Source: AC-32 sp963765785
Lineage (GTDB): Bacteria; Actinomycetota; Thermoleophilia; Gaiellales; Gaiellaceae
Reading direction: 5' to 3'
DNA: 64,000 nucleotides
NCBI GenBank assembly: GCA_963765785.1
Contig: CAVXXW010000019.1
Span: 1-64,000 of the forward strand
Each line of letters opens with the position of its first letter. The first letter of the stretch is position 1. A program made the translations under genes and the position numbers. Positions 40,733 through 48,914 of this stretch are shown in pieces. The notes beneath the pieces are model-generated. The model made no database searches, had not been told where the DNA came from, and saw nothing but the letters and a program-made list of their open reading frames with translations.

Positions 40733-41352
40733 CGCCGCTGCATCTCCGCCAGGGCGTGCTCGTAGTTCGCGGAGACGGCGTCCCAGTTGACGACGTTCCA
40801 CCACGCCTCGAGGTAGTCCGGTCGGCGGTTCTGGTACTTGAGGTAGTAGGCGTGCTCCCAGACGTCGATGCCGAGGATCGGGATGTCGTCGTTCAGGATC
40901 GGCGAGTCCTGGTTGGGCGTCGAGTACAGCGCGAGGGCGGTGCCGTCGTGGACGAGCCAGGTCCAGCCGGAGCCGAAGCGTTTCACGCCGTTGTCGTTCA
41001 CTGCAGCCTTGAAGTCGGCGAATCCGCCCCAGAGGTCGTCGATCGCGTCGCCCAGCGGGCCTGACGGGTCGCCGCCGCCGTCCGGGCCCATGATCTCCCA
41101 GAAGAACGAGTGGTTCGCGTGGCCGCCGACGTTGTTGCGGACGGCCATCTGCTTATCCTCGGGCAGGACCTCGAGGTTCGTGAGGATCTGATCGGGCGAG
41201 CGGCCGTCGAGCTCCGTCCCCTCCAGTGCCTTGTTCGCGTTGTCGACGTACGCCTGGTGGTGCTTGTCGTGGTGGACGCGCATCGTCGCCTCGTCGACGT
41301 GCGGCTCCAGCGCCGCGTAGTCGTAGGGAAGAGGCGGTACCTCGAAGGCCAT
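40729..41352 (-). CDS. sodA: Fe/Mn superoxide dismutase
   Basis: A 207-residue superoxide dismutase. The four metal ligands are present: H27 in RVHHDKHHQAYV, a second His in GGHANHSFFW, and the Asp and His of DVWEHAYYL. The active-site Tyr of the HHxxYV segment is kept. GSGWTWLV is usual. The length and Q/G pattern fit the Mn- or cambialistic group. A Shine-Dalgarno GGAAAGGAG precedes the ATG at a proper distance. It lies divergent to a second, altered superoxide dismutase. Confidence 0.95.
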   Translation of the reverse strand: MAFEVPPLPYDYAALEPHVDEATMRVHHDKHHQAYVDNANKALEGTELDGRSPDQILTNLEVLPEDKQMAVRNNVGGHANHSFFWEIMGPDGGGDPSGPLGDAIDDLWGGFADFKAAVNDNGVKRFGSGWTWLVHDGTALALYSTPNQDSPILNDDIPILGIDVWEHAYYLKYQNRRPDYLEAWWNVVNWDAVSANYEHALAEMQRR

Positions 41353-41444
41353 CTCGTGCTCCTTTCCTCGCTGCGAGGAGGCTAACGGGTTGGGCCGGCC
41401 CGCGGCTCGTTATGCTCAGCCGTCCCTCGCCGAAAGGATCTCGT

Positions 41445-42065
41445 TTGGCCACGCTCGCGTTCAACCGGGAAGCAATCACCCCGCGTCCGCTCAAGCCCGC
41501 GCTGCTGGAGCTGGACGGCATCTCGCGCGAGTCGGTCGAGGCGCACTACAAGCTCTACGAGGGCTACGTCAACAAGCGCAACGAGATCTTGGAGCGCCTC
41601 GGCGAGGTCGAGCTGGGCGCGGCGAACCAGGTCTACTCCGACCTCCGCGCGCTGAAGGTCGACCTCAGCTTCGCGCTCGGCGGGATCAAGAACCACGAGA
41701 TCTACTTCGAGCACCTCGGCGGCAGCGGCGGCGACCCTGACGGGCTGATGCGGGAGCTGATCTCGCGCGACTTCGGCGCGGTCGCCGACTGGCGCGCCGA
41801 CCTGAAGGCGACGGGGATGGCCGGCCGCGGCTGGGCCTGGACCGCGTACGACTGGGACGAGAGCCGCCTGTTCAACTACATCGGCGACGCCCAGAACACG
41901 TTCCCCGTGTGGAACGCGACGCCGCTGGTGGCGCTCGACGTCTACGAGCACGCCTACTTCATCGACTTCCAGACCGACCGCGCCTCCTACATCGAGGCGT
42001 TCTTCGCCAATCTCGACTGGAGCGTCGTGAACGACTGGGCTCAGCAGTACCAGATCACGCCCTGA
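41445..42065 (+). CDS. divergent superoxide dismutase paralogue
   Basis: A 206-residue protein with the Fe/Mn superoxide dismutase fold but altered active-site surroundings. The metal ligands remain: H34 (EAHYKLYEGYV), H84 (IKNHEIYFEHL), D165 and H169 (LDVYEHAYF). The HH pair after the first ligand, present in normal enzymes, is replaced by LY. It may have changed redox tuning or another small-molecule role. The TTG start at 41445 has AAAGGA 6 bases upstream. It is transcribed away from the standard enzyme with only 92 bases between, so a duplication followed by divergence is likely. Confidence 0.82.
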   Translation: MATLAFNREAITPRPLKPALLELDGISRESVEAHYKLYEGYVNKRNEILERLGEVELGAANQVYSDLRALKVDLSFALGGIKNHEIYFEHLGGSGGDPDGLMRELISRDFGAVADWRADLKATGMAGRGWAWTAYDWDESRLFNYIGDAQNTFPVWNATPLVALDVYEHAYFIDFQTDRASYIEAFFANLDWSVVNDWAQQYQITP

Positions 42066-42092
42066 GGCGTCGCTTGCGATGCCGACCTCAGG
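42061..42092 (+). repeat. REP-like element and hairpin after the second sod gene
   Basis: The segment begins in the stop codon of the second superoxide dismutase gene. CCTGA / TCAGG and GGCGTC / GATGCC pair into a hairpin, so it may also end transcription. Bases 42068-42092 match the element at 22026-22050 at 21 of 25 positions, with an identical 14-base core. Confidence 0.5.
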
Positions 42093-42144
42093 ACGCGGGC
42101 GTGACCGCGCGTCCGTCTGAACGGACCGGTCGATGCGCGTGGGG

Positions 42145-42150
42145 TAGAAG
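42145..42150 (+). promoter_or_regulatory. -10-like box TAGAAG, leaderless start of plsY
   Basis: TAGAAG lies 6 bases before the ATG at 42157 without a Shine-Dalgarno sequence. Confidence 0.35.
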
Positions 42151-42156
42151 GCGACG

Positions 42157-42768
42157 ATGAACATCTTCTGGTTTGCACTCGGCGGGTACCTGGCCGGGAG
42201 CATTCCGACCGGCTACTGGCTCGTCCGGGCGGTCAAGCACGAGGACATCCGCCGCGTCGGCAGCGGGAACATCGGCGCGACCAACGTCTGGCGTACGTAC
42301 GGCGCCCGCCTCGGCGTGACCGTGATGGCGGTCGACACGCTCAAGGGCTTCGTGCCGGCGTTTCTGGCGACGATCTACGTCAGCCACCTCGCGGGCGTGA
42401 TCGCGGGCGGCGCGGCGATGCTCGGGCACTGGCGGCCGTTGTTCATGAAGTTCGCCCGCGGCGGCAAGGTGGTCGCGACATGCGGCGGCGCATTCCTCGG
42501 CGTGGCGCCGCTGGTCGGCGGGATCGGGGCGATGGTGTGGGTCGCCGTCTTCGCGCTCTTCCGCTACCCGTCGCTCGCGTCGATCACCGCGGCGCTCTCG
42601 CTGCCGGTGGCCGCGGCGCTGCTCGGGGAGCCGTGGCCCGTGATCGCGTTCGCGACGATCGCCGCGCTCGCCGTCATCGTCCTGCACCGTCCGAACATCA
42701 GCCGCCTGCGCGCGGGGACCGAGACCCGGTTCCGATTCCGGCGGCCGCCTCAGCCCGTCAAGAACTGA
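42157..42768 (+). CDS. plsY: glycerol-3-phosphate acyltransferase PlsY
   Basis: A 203-residue membrane protein that transfers acyl groups from acyl-phosphate to glycerol-3-phosphate in phospholipid synthesis. The three conserved loops are present: RVGSGNIGATNVWRT, a GHWRPLFMKFARGGKVVAT loop (GGKVVAT in place of the usual GGKGVAT) and the final HRPNISRLRAGTE. About five membrane helices fit. The gene follows the superoxide dismutase pair and converges on folE2 with a small overlap. Confidence 0.93.
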   Translation: MNIFWFALGGYLAGSIPTGYWLVRAVKHEDIRRVGSGNIGATNVWRTYGARLGVTVMAVDTLKGFVPAFLATIYVSHLAGVIAGGAAMLGHWRPLFMKFARGGKVVATCGGAFLGVAPLVGGIGAMVWVAVFALFRYPSLASITAALSLPVAAALLGEPWPVIAFATIAALAVIVLHRPNISRLRAGTETRFRFRRPPQPVKN

Positions 42769-43738
42769 GCCACTCGCGCAGCTCGGTGTGGCGGGGCGCC
42801 GAGGCGCCGCCGTCGAGCTCCGCGCGCAGCTCGCCGACCGTGCCGTAGCGCTCGGCGACGACGTCATGCGTGTGGATGGTCTCGAGGTTGACCTGCCGCG
42901 AGAGGACGAAGTCGGCGTCGTCGAGCTTCGGGTACGACGCGAGCGTGTCGCGCAGCGCGACGCGGACGGAGTCCTCGACGAAGCGGGGCTGCAGGTGCGC
43001 GTGCTCGACGACGAACAGCTCGTCGGGCCGCTTGAGCAGCTCGTAGACGGGCGAGCTCATCGAGCTTTCCACGATCCGCACCAGGTCTTCGGCGTTGATC
43101 GGCGACTCGGTGCCGACGAAGAGCGTCCCGCGCCCGCGCTGGTTGTGGGTCGCGAGCGGCACGAGCTCCAGGATCCGCTCCACGTCGAGCTCGGCGAAGC
43201 CGGCCTCGCCCAGCCGCTCGGCCGCGCGCTCGCGGACGAGCCCTTGCGCGCACGGGCACGCGTTGATCCCGTTCGCCTCGACGCCGACCAGCCGCCGCGT
43301 CCGCTCCTCCGACGCGGCCGCGAGCCCAATCAGTGAGACGAGCTCCTGTGTACGCAGGTGCGTGACCGGCGTCTCGCGCTCGAGCGGATACTGCGCGACG
43401 ATCCGCACCTCGGCCCGCAGCGCGCGCTGGCGCTCGACGATGTGCGCGACGATGTGCTCGGCGAGGTTCTCGACCAGCAGTGCCTCGCCGATCACGACCT
43501 CCTCGATCGCCTCCTCGAACAGCTCCGGGAAGCGCGACATGTGGACGCCCTTCTGCGACGGGTCGAGGTCGACCGTGCAGTCGATCTCCGCGGCGATCAG
43601 CTTCTGCTTCTCGCCGGTGCCGTCGCTGATCCGGATCGCCTTCTGGATCCCGCGCACGCCCGCGCGCGAGAGCCCGAGCGGCACCTCCGAGGGGGCGGCC
43701 TGGAGGTCGTGTGTGAGAAGCTGCCTGAGCTCGTCCAC
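42758..43738 (-). CDS. folE2: GTP cyclohydrolase FolE2 (type IB)
   Basis: A 326-residue FolE2/MptA-type GTP cyclohydrolase, which opens GTP to dihydroneopterin triphosphate for folate synthesis without needing zinc as strictly as FolE. The catalytic segment GINACPCAQ holds the conserved Cys. QKGVHMSRFPELFEEAI and the end part RFVEDSVRVAL are typical. Together with ThyX it shows a folate route built from alternative enzymes. The GTG start at 43738 has TAGCGT 6 bases upstream, and the opposing kinase-like gene begins only 22 bases away. Confidence 0.93.
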   Translation of the reverse strand: MDELRQLLTHDLQAAPSEVPLGLSRAGVRGIQKAIRISDGTGEKQKLIAAEIDCTVDLDPSQKGVHMSRFPELFEEAIEEVVIGEALLVENLAEHIVAHIVERQRALRAEVRIVAQYPLERETPVTHLRTQELVSLIGLAAASEERTRRLVGVEANGINACPCAQGLVRERAAERLGEAGFAELDVERILELVPLATHNQRGRGTLFVGTESPINAEDLVRIVESSMSSPVYELLKRPDELFVVEHAHLQPRFVEDSVRVALRDTLASYPKLDDADFVLSRQVNLETIHTHDVVAERYGTVGELRAELDGGASAPRHTELREWLSS

Positions 43739-43760
43739 GAGGCAACGCTACCAACCGCAC
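43739..43760. promoter_or_regulatory. overlapping divergent promoters, 22 bases
   Basis: Only 22 bases separate the folE2 GTG from the TTG of the kinase-like gene. On the minus strand TAGCGT (43745-43750) and on the plus strand TACCAA (43749-43754) each lie 6 bases before their start. The two -10-like boxes overlap by two bases, so both directions could hardly be active at once. Confidence 0.4.
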
Positions 43761-44342
43761 TTGGCCGAAGATCCCGATTTCGCCCGGCTCGTGATGCTCG
43801 CGTGCCACGACCTGCGCACGCCGCTCGCGACGGTCCACGGCTTCGCCCACACGCTCCAGCGCAGCACGGAGCTCGACGAGGCGTCAAGCCGTTACCTCGA
43901 GATGATCGGGGCCGCTTCGAGCCAGCTCGCGGAGCTGCTCGACGAGCTCTCGGTGGCTGCACGTCTTGCCGCGGGGCGCTACGACCCGCCGTTGCGCGCC
44001 GTCGACACGCTCGAGCTCGCCCGCGCCGCCGCCGGCCGGCTGGGCGAGGAGCGCGTGGCGGTAACGGGCGAAGGCGCGGAGGTGGAGCTCGACCGTGACG
44101 CCGCCGAGCGCGCCGTCTCCTCGCTGGCGCGCTGTGCGCTGCGTCACGGCGGTCTCGAGCAGGTCCAGCTGGCGGTGCGCGGCCCGGAGCTCGCGCTCGC
44201 GCCGGTGACGCCCGCGTCGGCGCCGGTGCTGCTCGGCGAAGACCTGCGCGACCTGGGGGCCGCCGTCGCGGTGAGGGTCGTCCAGGCACGCGGCGGGGCC
44301 GTCGCGGTCGAGGGAGACACGCTGACCGTCCGCCTCGTGTGA
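43761..44342 (+). CDS. degenerate histidine kinase-like protein
   Basis: A 193-residue soluble protein with a kinase dimerisation domain but an eroded ATP domain. H16 lies in ACHDLRTPLATVHGF, a normal H-box. The ATPase region lacks the Asn of the N-box (LARCALRHGG), though a G-box remnant (LGAAVAVRVVQARGGAVAV) remains. There is no membrane segment or sensor domain. It may be a phosphotransfer or docking protein, like ChpT. The TTG at 43761 has TACCAA 6 bases upstream; a GTG 10 codons later is possible. It overlaps the next gene by 4 bases (GTGA). Confidence 0.72.
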   Translation: MAEDPDFARLVMLACHDLRTPLATVHGFAHTLQRSTELDEASSRYLEMIGAASSQLAELLDELSVAARLAAGRYDPPLRAVDTLELARAAAGRLGEERVAVTGEGAEVELDRDAAERAVSSLARCALRHGGLEQVQLAVRGPELALAPVTPASAPVLLGEDLRDLGAAVAVRVVQARGGAVAVEGDTLTVRLV

Positions 44343-45406
44343 GCTTCCCGCTCCTCAACGTCGACGACTTCGCCGAGGCCGCGCGCCAGCGCCTCGACCC
44401 CGGCCCGTACGTTTACGTCGTCGGCGGCGCGGGCGACGAGCACACACTCCGCGCGAACACCGCCGCCTACGGACGGTGGGAGCTCCGGCCGCGAGTGCTC
44501 GTCGACGTGGGCAGCATCACGACCGCGACGACCGTACTCGGCACCGAAGTCGCGCTGCCGCTGCTCGTGGCACCGACCGCCTTCCAACGGCTCTGCCACC
44601 CCGACGGCGAGGTGGCGTTGGCCCGCGCGGCTGCGAGCGCCCGGACGGTGATGACGCTCTCGACGCTCGCGAGCGTCACCCCGGCGGAGCTCGCCGCCGG
44701 CGCGCCCGGCGGGACGAAGTGGTTCCAGTTGTACTGGTCGCGCGACCGCGGCTTCACGCAGGAGCTCGTCCAGGCGGCGACGGAGGCCGGCTTCACGGCG
44801 CTGATGTTGACGGTCGACCTCCCAATTGCCGGGCGGCGAGAGCGCGACGCCCGCGCCGGCTTCGCGCTGCCCGACGACCTACAGCTGCCGAACATCCCGC
44901 TCGCCCTGCGGCGCGAGGACTTCCACTCCGCACTCGGCGCCATCGTCGACGACACGCTTACCTGGCGCGACCTGGAGTGGCTGCGCTCGGTCTGCCCGCT
45001 GCCGCTCGTGATCAAGGGGATCCTGACGAGGGAGGACGCGCTGCTCGCCGCCGACCACGGCGCGGCCGCGGTGGTGGTCTCGAACCACGGCGGCCGCCAG
45101 CTCGACGGCGTACCGGCCTCGCTCGACGCGCTGCCCGAGGTGGTCGAGGCCATCGGAGAGCGCGTCGAGGTGCTCGTAGACGGCGGAATCCATCGCGGCA
45201 CCGACGTGCTGAAGGCGCTCGCCCTGGGCGCGAAGGCCGCGCTCACCGGGCGCGCCGTGCTCTGGGGCCTCGCCGTGGCGGGCGAGGAAGGTGCGGCGCG
45301 GGTGCTCGAGCTTCTCCGCAAGGAGCTCGAGACGGGGCTGAAGCTGCTCGGCTGCACGTCGCCTGCCGAGGTGACGGGGGCGCACGTGCAGCGGGCGTCC
45401 ATATAG
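44339..45406 (+). CDS. FMN-dependent alpha-hydroxy-acid oxidase
   Basis: A 355-residue TIM-barrel FMN enzyme of the glycolate/lactate oxidase and lactate dehydrogenase group. The catalytic His and the phosphate strand are in SNHGGRQLDG. The N-terminal YVVGGAGDEHTLR and GTKWFQLYWSRDR segments and GGIHRGTDVLKALALGAKA are typical. It oxidises a 2-hydroxy acid to the keto acid, with oxygen or an unknown acceptor. The GTG start overlaps the stop of the kinase-like gene by 4 bases, showing coupling of two unlike proteins. Confidence 0.9.
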   Translation: MSFPLLNVDDFAEAARQRLDPGPYVYVVGGAGDEHTLRANTAAYGRWELRPRVLVDVGSITTATTVLGTEVALPLLVAPTAFQRLCHPDGEVALARAAASARTVMTLSTLASVTPAELAAGAPGGTKWFQLYWSRDRGFTQELVQAATEAGFTALMLTVDLPIAGRRERDARAGFALPDDLQLPNIPLALRREDFHSALGAIVDDTLTWRDLEWLRSVCPLPLVIKGILTREDALLAADHGAAAVVVSNHGGRQLDGVPASLDALPEVVEAIGERVEVLVDGGIHRGTDVLKALALGAKAALTGRAVLWGLAVAGEEGAARVLELLRKELETGLKLLGCTSPAEVTGAHVQRASI

Positions 45407-45407
45407 T
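45402..45407 (+). promoter_or_regulatory. -10 box TATAGT, leaderless start at 45415
   Basis: TATAGT lies 7 bases before the ATG of the alpha/beta hydrolase and overlaps the last codons and stop of the oxidase gene. No Shine-Dalgarno sequence is seen. Confidence 0.5.
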
Positions 45408-45414
45408 CCGGCGC

Positions 45415-46290
45415 ATGGACGAAGGCACCTTCACGACGCCGGACGGCCGCACGATCGCCTACCTCGAGCGCGGCGCGCCGGACGGCGTGCCGGTGATCCT
45501 CTGCCACGGGACGCCGGGCTCACGCCTGTCGCGGCACGTCGACCCTGAGATCTACGAGCGCCACGATGTCCGCGCGGTCTTCTACGACCGACCCGGCTAC
45601 GGGCTCTCGGACCCGCATCCGGGCAGGGAAGTGGCCGACGCGCCCGCCGACATCTCGGCGCTTGCCGACCACCTGGGCTTCGACCGCTTCGCCGTGGTCG
45701 GCGGATCCGGCGGTGCGCCCCACGCGCTCGCCTGCGGGGCGCTGCTCGCCGACCGCGTCCTGCGGGTCGGCGCACTCGTCACGCCCGCGCCGCCGGACGA
45801 GGACTTCGACTTCTTCGAGGGCCTAGCGGAGCTGAACGTGAGGGAGTTCACGGCTGCCCAGCAGGGCCCCGAGGCGATCGAGGCGTTCCTGCAGGCGTAC
45901 GTCGAGCAGATCCGAGCCGACGTGGACGCGGTGATCGACGAGATGCTCACCGAGCTGCCCGAGATCGACCGCGTGCGGGCATCGGAGCCCAGTCAGCGCG
46001 CGATCATGAGCGAGTCGTGGCGTGAGGCCGTCCGGCAGGGCTCGCGCGGCTGGGCCGACGACGACCTCGCGTTCGCGAAGCCGTGGGGCTTCGAGCTCGA
46101 GGACGTTACCGCCGAGACACGCGTCTGGCAGGGCGAGCTCGACGTGCTCACCCCGCGCCCCCACGGCGAGTACGTGGCGTCACGCCTCCCGAACGCGCGC
46201 TTCGAGGTTCTCCAGGGCGGCGGGCACTTCCTCGACCACGAGTGGACGGTCGTGCTCGACTGGCTCGCCGGGGCCGGCGCCGCCGCGTGA
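45415..46290 (+). CDS. alpha/beta hydrolase
   Basis: A 291-residue hydrolase. CHGTPGSRLS forms the oxyanion HGxPG loop and the nucleophile elbow is GGSGGAPHAL, where Ser lies in G-x-S-x-G. GELDVLTPRPHG carries the Asp and GGGHFLDHEW the catalytic His. The cap region (about residues 135-220) is helical. The substrate is unknown. It begins 8 bases after the oxidase stop with a -10-like TATAGT, and overlaps the next gene by 4 bases. Confidence 0.88.
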   Translation: MDEGTFTTPDGRTIAYLERGAPDGVPVILCHGTPGSRLSRHVDPEIYERHDVRAVFYDRPGYGLSDPHPGREVADAPADISALADHLGFDRFAVVGGSGGAPHALACGALLADRVLRVGALVTPAPPDEDFDFFEGLAELNVREFTAAQQGPEAIEAFLQAYVEQIRADVDAVIDEMLTELPEIDRVRASEPSQRAIMSESWREAVRQGSRGWADDDLAFAKPWGFELEDVTAETRVWQGELDVLTPRPHGEYVASRLPNARFEVLQGGGHFLDHEWTVVLDWLAGAGAAA

Positions 46291-46625
46291 CCGATCCCGC
46301 GGCCGTTCTCGCCGACCACGTCCGGCGCTTCAACGATGCCGTGCGCTCCGGGGACTTCGGGGAGATGGTCGACGGCTTCGCCCCCGACGCGGAGATGTCG
46401 TTCGAGGATGTTCCCGTCGGCCCGTTCGCCGGCCGCGACGCGATCGCCGCCGCGTACGCCGCTCGGCCGCCGGACGACGAGATCCGCCTGCTCGGAGAGC
46501 CGCGCGTGGATGGCGAGACGGTCGAGACCGACTACGCCTGGGCCGCCGAGGGCAGCCGGGCGGGGCGGATGATCCTGACCGCGCGCGACGGCGAGATCGC
46601 CCAATTGGTCGTCACGTTCGAGTGA
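46287..46625 (+). CDS. SnoaL/NTF2-like protein
   Basis: A 112-residue protein of the SnoaL/NTF2 cone fold. A first helix with AAVLADHVRRFNDAVRSGD is followed by FAPDAEMSFEDV, a GPFAGRDAIAAAY helix and the terminal beta strands. Such proteins are isomerases or ligand-binding proteins; no catalytic Asp-His pair can be assigned. The GTG start lies in the hydrolase stop (GTGA). The end overlaps the opposing acetyltransferase gene by 14 bases. Confidence 0.8.
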   Translation: MTDPAAVLADHVRRFNDAVRSGDFGEMVDGFAPDAEMSFEDVPVGPFAGRDAIAAAYAARPPDDEIRLLGEPRVDGETVETDYAWAAEGSRAGRMILTARDGEIAQLVVTFE

Positions 46626-47175
46626 CGCCCGGCGACGGGTCGCCCGGAAGCCGGGAGTAGAGCACAGAGTCGATCCGCCTCCCGCGCACGACGAAGCACG
46701 AGCGCAGGAGCCCTTCGCGCTGGAACCCGGCCTTCTCGGCAACACGCAGTGAGGCGGTGTTGTCGGGATCGACTCTCAGCTGGAGGCGCTCAAGGCCCAG
46801 CTGGTCGAACGCCCAGCGGCTCAGGAGTTCCAGCGCGTCGGTGGCCAGTCCACGGCCGCGCACGAACGACGCGACGACGTAGGCGATTTCGGCCGTCTGC
46901 CACTCCCGAGCGAGGAGGATGATCTCGCCGAGGTACGCGTCGCTTACGCGGGCGGCGATCACGAGGTCGAGCATGCGACCGCGGCGCCGGTCGGACTCGT
47001 TGCTGCGGGCGACACTCGCTCCGTCGGAGGCAAGAAAGGGGTTGATCCAGCGAGCGGTCGACGGTTCCTCGACCACGTCGTTCGCGACCTCGAAGTCGTC
47101 CGCGCGAAACGGACGCAGTACGAACCGATCGGTGGCGAGCTGCGGCCTTGGGTACGGGATCGCCCTCGTGGGCAT
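46612..47175 (-). CDS. GNAT family acetyltransferase
   Basis: A 187-residue protein of the RimJ/RimL type. TDRFVLRPFRADD is the N-terminal start and the acetyl-CoA pyrophosphate loop is VRGRGLATDALELL (R/Q-x-x-G-x-G/A pattern). LERLQLRVDPDNTASLRVAEKAGF is diagnostic for this branch. It could acetylate a ribosomal protein N-terminus or a small amine. The ATG overlaps the stop of the upstream gene by 4 bases. Confidence 0.9.
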   Translation of the reverse strand: MPTRAIPYPRPQLATDRFVLRPFRADDFEVANDVVEEPSTARWINPFLASDGASVARSNESDRRRGRMLDLVIAARVSDAYLGEIILLAREWQTAEIAYVVASFVRGRGLATDALELLSRWAFDQLGLERLQLRVDPDNTASLRVAEKAGFQREGLLRSCFVVRGRRIDSVLYSRLPGDPSPGVTRT

Positions 47176-48041
47176 CAGAGGAATTCCGCGCGGTGTTCGT
47201 GAAGGAACTCGGCCACCGGGCGCGCGGCGCGGCCGGTGATCTGCTGGAAGGTGTCGGTCGTGTAGTCGTTCTCGCCGGCGAGGATCGCCCACTCGCGCGC
47301 GATGAGCAGCTCGGCCGTTCCCGCAGGGACGCCGGCGCCGATGAGGCGCTCGCGGAACCGGCGCTCGTCCGCGACCCGGAACGTGACGGGCTCGCCGAGT
47401 TCCGCCGACAGCAGCTCGAGCGCTTCGGGCCACGACATGGAAACCGGTCCTGTCAGGTCGTGGTGCGCACCCCAGAGCGACGGGTCGGTAAGGACGTGCA
47501 CGCCGGCCTCCGCTGCGTCGCGGTGGTCGATCAGGGCCATGCGGCCGCTGCCGGCAAGACCGGTCCAGGTGCGCGCGGCCCGCACCTCAGGTGCCGCGGT
47601 GAGCAGCGACGAAGAGAAGATCGACGGACGGATCGTCGAATACGGCACCCCGGTCGAGGAGGCGAGCTGGTCGATGCTGTCGTGGGCGCGCTGGTTGATC
47701 CCGAGTGAGTCCGCCGAGGCGTTGAGCACCGACAGACGGGTGACCTGCTCGATCGAGGTGATCCCGGCGGCGGTGTTGACCGCGATCCGCTGCAGGACGC
47801 CCTCGATTCCGACCGATCCCATCGCGATGAACACTCTCCGGATCCCGTCGAGTGCTTGGGTCAGGTCGCGCGGGTCGTCCAGGCGCGCGTGACGGATCTG
47901 CAGCCCGTCGGGCTCGCCGAAGGCACGGCGGGCTTTGTCCGGGTCGCGAACGAGCGCCGTCACCTCGTCGCCGCGGGCGAGAACGCCGCGGACGATCTCG
48001 CTGCCGACGCGTCCGGTTGCGCCGATCACAGCGGTCGTCAT
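47175..48041 (-). CDS. NmrA-like NAD(P)-binding protein
   Basis: A 288-residue atypical SDR of the NmrA/YtfG group. VIGATGRVGSEIVRGVL (about residues 5-21) is the dinucleotide loop with GxTGxxG. YSTIRPSIFSSSL is the substrate-side strand. The catalytic Tyr-Lys pair is not evident, so it may be a redox sensor or a quinone reductase-type enzyme. I chose the ATG at 48041; an in-frame GTG at 48056 would add five residues. It is between the MutM-like gene and the acetyltransferase on the same strand. Confidence 0.87.
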   Translation of the reverse strand: MTTAVIGATGRVGSEIVRGVLARGDEVTALVRDPDKARRAFGEPDGLQIRHARLDDPRDLTQALDGIRRVFIAMGSVGIEGVLQRIAVNTAAGITSIEQVTRLSVLNASADSLGINQRAHDSIDQLASSTGVPYSTIRPSIFSSSLLTAAPEVRAARTWTGLAGSGRMALIDHRDAAEAGVHVLTDPSLWGAHHDLTGPVSMSWPEALELLSAELGEPVTFRVADERRFRERLIGAGVPAGTAELLIAREWAILAGENDYTTDTFQQITGRAARPVAEFLHEHRAEFL

Positions 48042-48066
48042 CGACACCACGACCACATTGCAGGCG

Positions 48067-48894
48067 TCAGCGCAGGAGCTTCGACAGTCGCCGGTCCTTC
48101 AACATCCGGCCGCCTGTCTGGCAGGTCGGGCAATAGAAGATCGTGTGCTCCTCGAAGTCGACGCGCTCGATCGGCGTGCCGCAGACGTAACACGGTTCGT
48201 GCAGCTTGTTGTGGACGCGGTAGACCTTCGCGTTCTTCGCGCCGCGCTCGCGGAGCTCGAGGCCCCGCTCGAGCTCGGAGTCGATCGCGGCCGCGAGCTG
48301 GGAGACCTGTCCGGGGGACAGTCCCTGGGCCGGGGCAAAAGGGGACAGCTGCGCCGTGTGCAGGATCTCGTTCGCCCACGCGCGGCCGATGCCGGCGATC
48401 ACACGCTGGTCGCGCAGGAGCGAGTGCAAGCGTCGCGGCTGCTCGGCCAGGATCGCGCCGAGCCGCTCCTCGCCGAGGCCCAGCGCCTCCGGGCCGAGAT
48501 GCTCGAGCTCCGCCTCCGCCGCCTCCGGCGTCAGCAGCCACACGCCTGCCCGCTTCTTCGGCCCGCCCTCCGTCAGCACCAGCTCGCCACCGCCCTCGAA
48601 CCGGAGCCGGAACGCCGGTGTCTTCGGCCCTTTCTCGCCCGCCTGCAGGTAGCGAAGCCGGCCGGCCGACATCAGGTGCACCATCAGCACGAGCTCGCCG
48701 TCGTCGGTCGGGAACAGCAACCGCTTGGCGCGTCGCTCCGCGCCGGCGAGGCGACGACCCTCGAGTGCCGACAGCGGCGGGTCGAACGTCTTGAGCGTCG
48801 CGATGTGCGCAGGCCCCGCCTGCTCGATCGGGAACGCGCTCACCGGCTCATCGAGCTGGCGCCGCCACGCCTCCATCTCCGGCAACTCAGGCAT
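48067..48894 (-). CDS. formamidopyrimidine-DNA glycosylase-like protein
   Basis: A 275-residue Fpg/Nei family enzyme. It begins MPELPEME, giving the catalytic N-terminal Pro and Glu, and has a conserved Lys in RRAKRLLF. The H2TH region (GIGRAWANEILHTAQLSP) binds DNA. The C-terminal zinc finger has CYVCGTP and YCPTC. It probably removes oxidised bases and nicks the strand. The family in actinobacteria has several paralogues, so the exact lesion is open. It is divergent from the asparaginase gene, with 20 bases between start codons. Confidence 0.92.
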   Translation of the reverse strand: MPELPEMEAWRRQLDEPVSAFPIEQAGPAHIATLKTFDPPLSALEGRRLAGAERRAKRLLFPTDDGELVLMVHLMSAGRLRYLQAGEKGPKTPAFRLRFEGGGELVLTEGGPKKRAGVWLLTPEAAEAELEHLGPEALGLGEERLGAILAEQPRRLHSLLRDQRVIAGIGRAWANEILHTAQLSPFAPAQGLSPGQVSQLAAAIDSELERGLELRERGAKNAKVYRVHNKLHEPCYVCGTPIERVDFEEHTIFYCPTCQTGGRMLKDRRLSKLLR

Positions 48895-48901
48895 GGGTCA
48901 C

Positions 48902-48907
48902 TAGGCT
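48902..48907 (+). promoter_or_regulatory. -10 box TAGGCT, leaderless start at 48915
   Basis: TAGGCT lies 7 bases before the ATG of the asparaginase gene. The 20-base gap to the opposing glycosylase start also has CCTAGT on the minus strand, so the two promoters overlap. Confidence 0.45.
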
Positions 48908-48914
48908 CCTGCTC

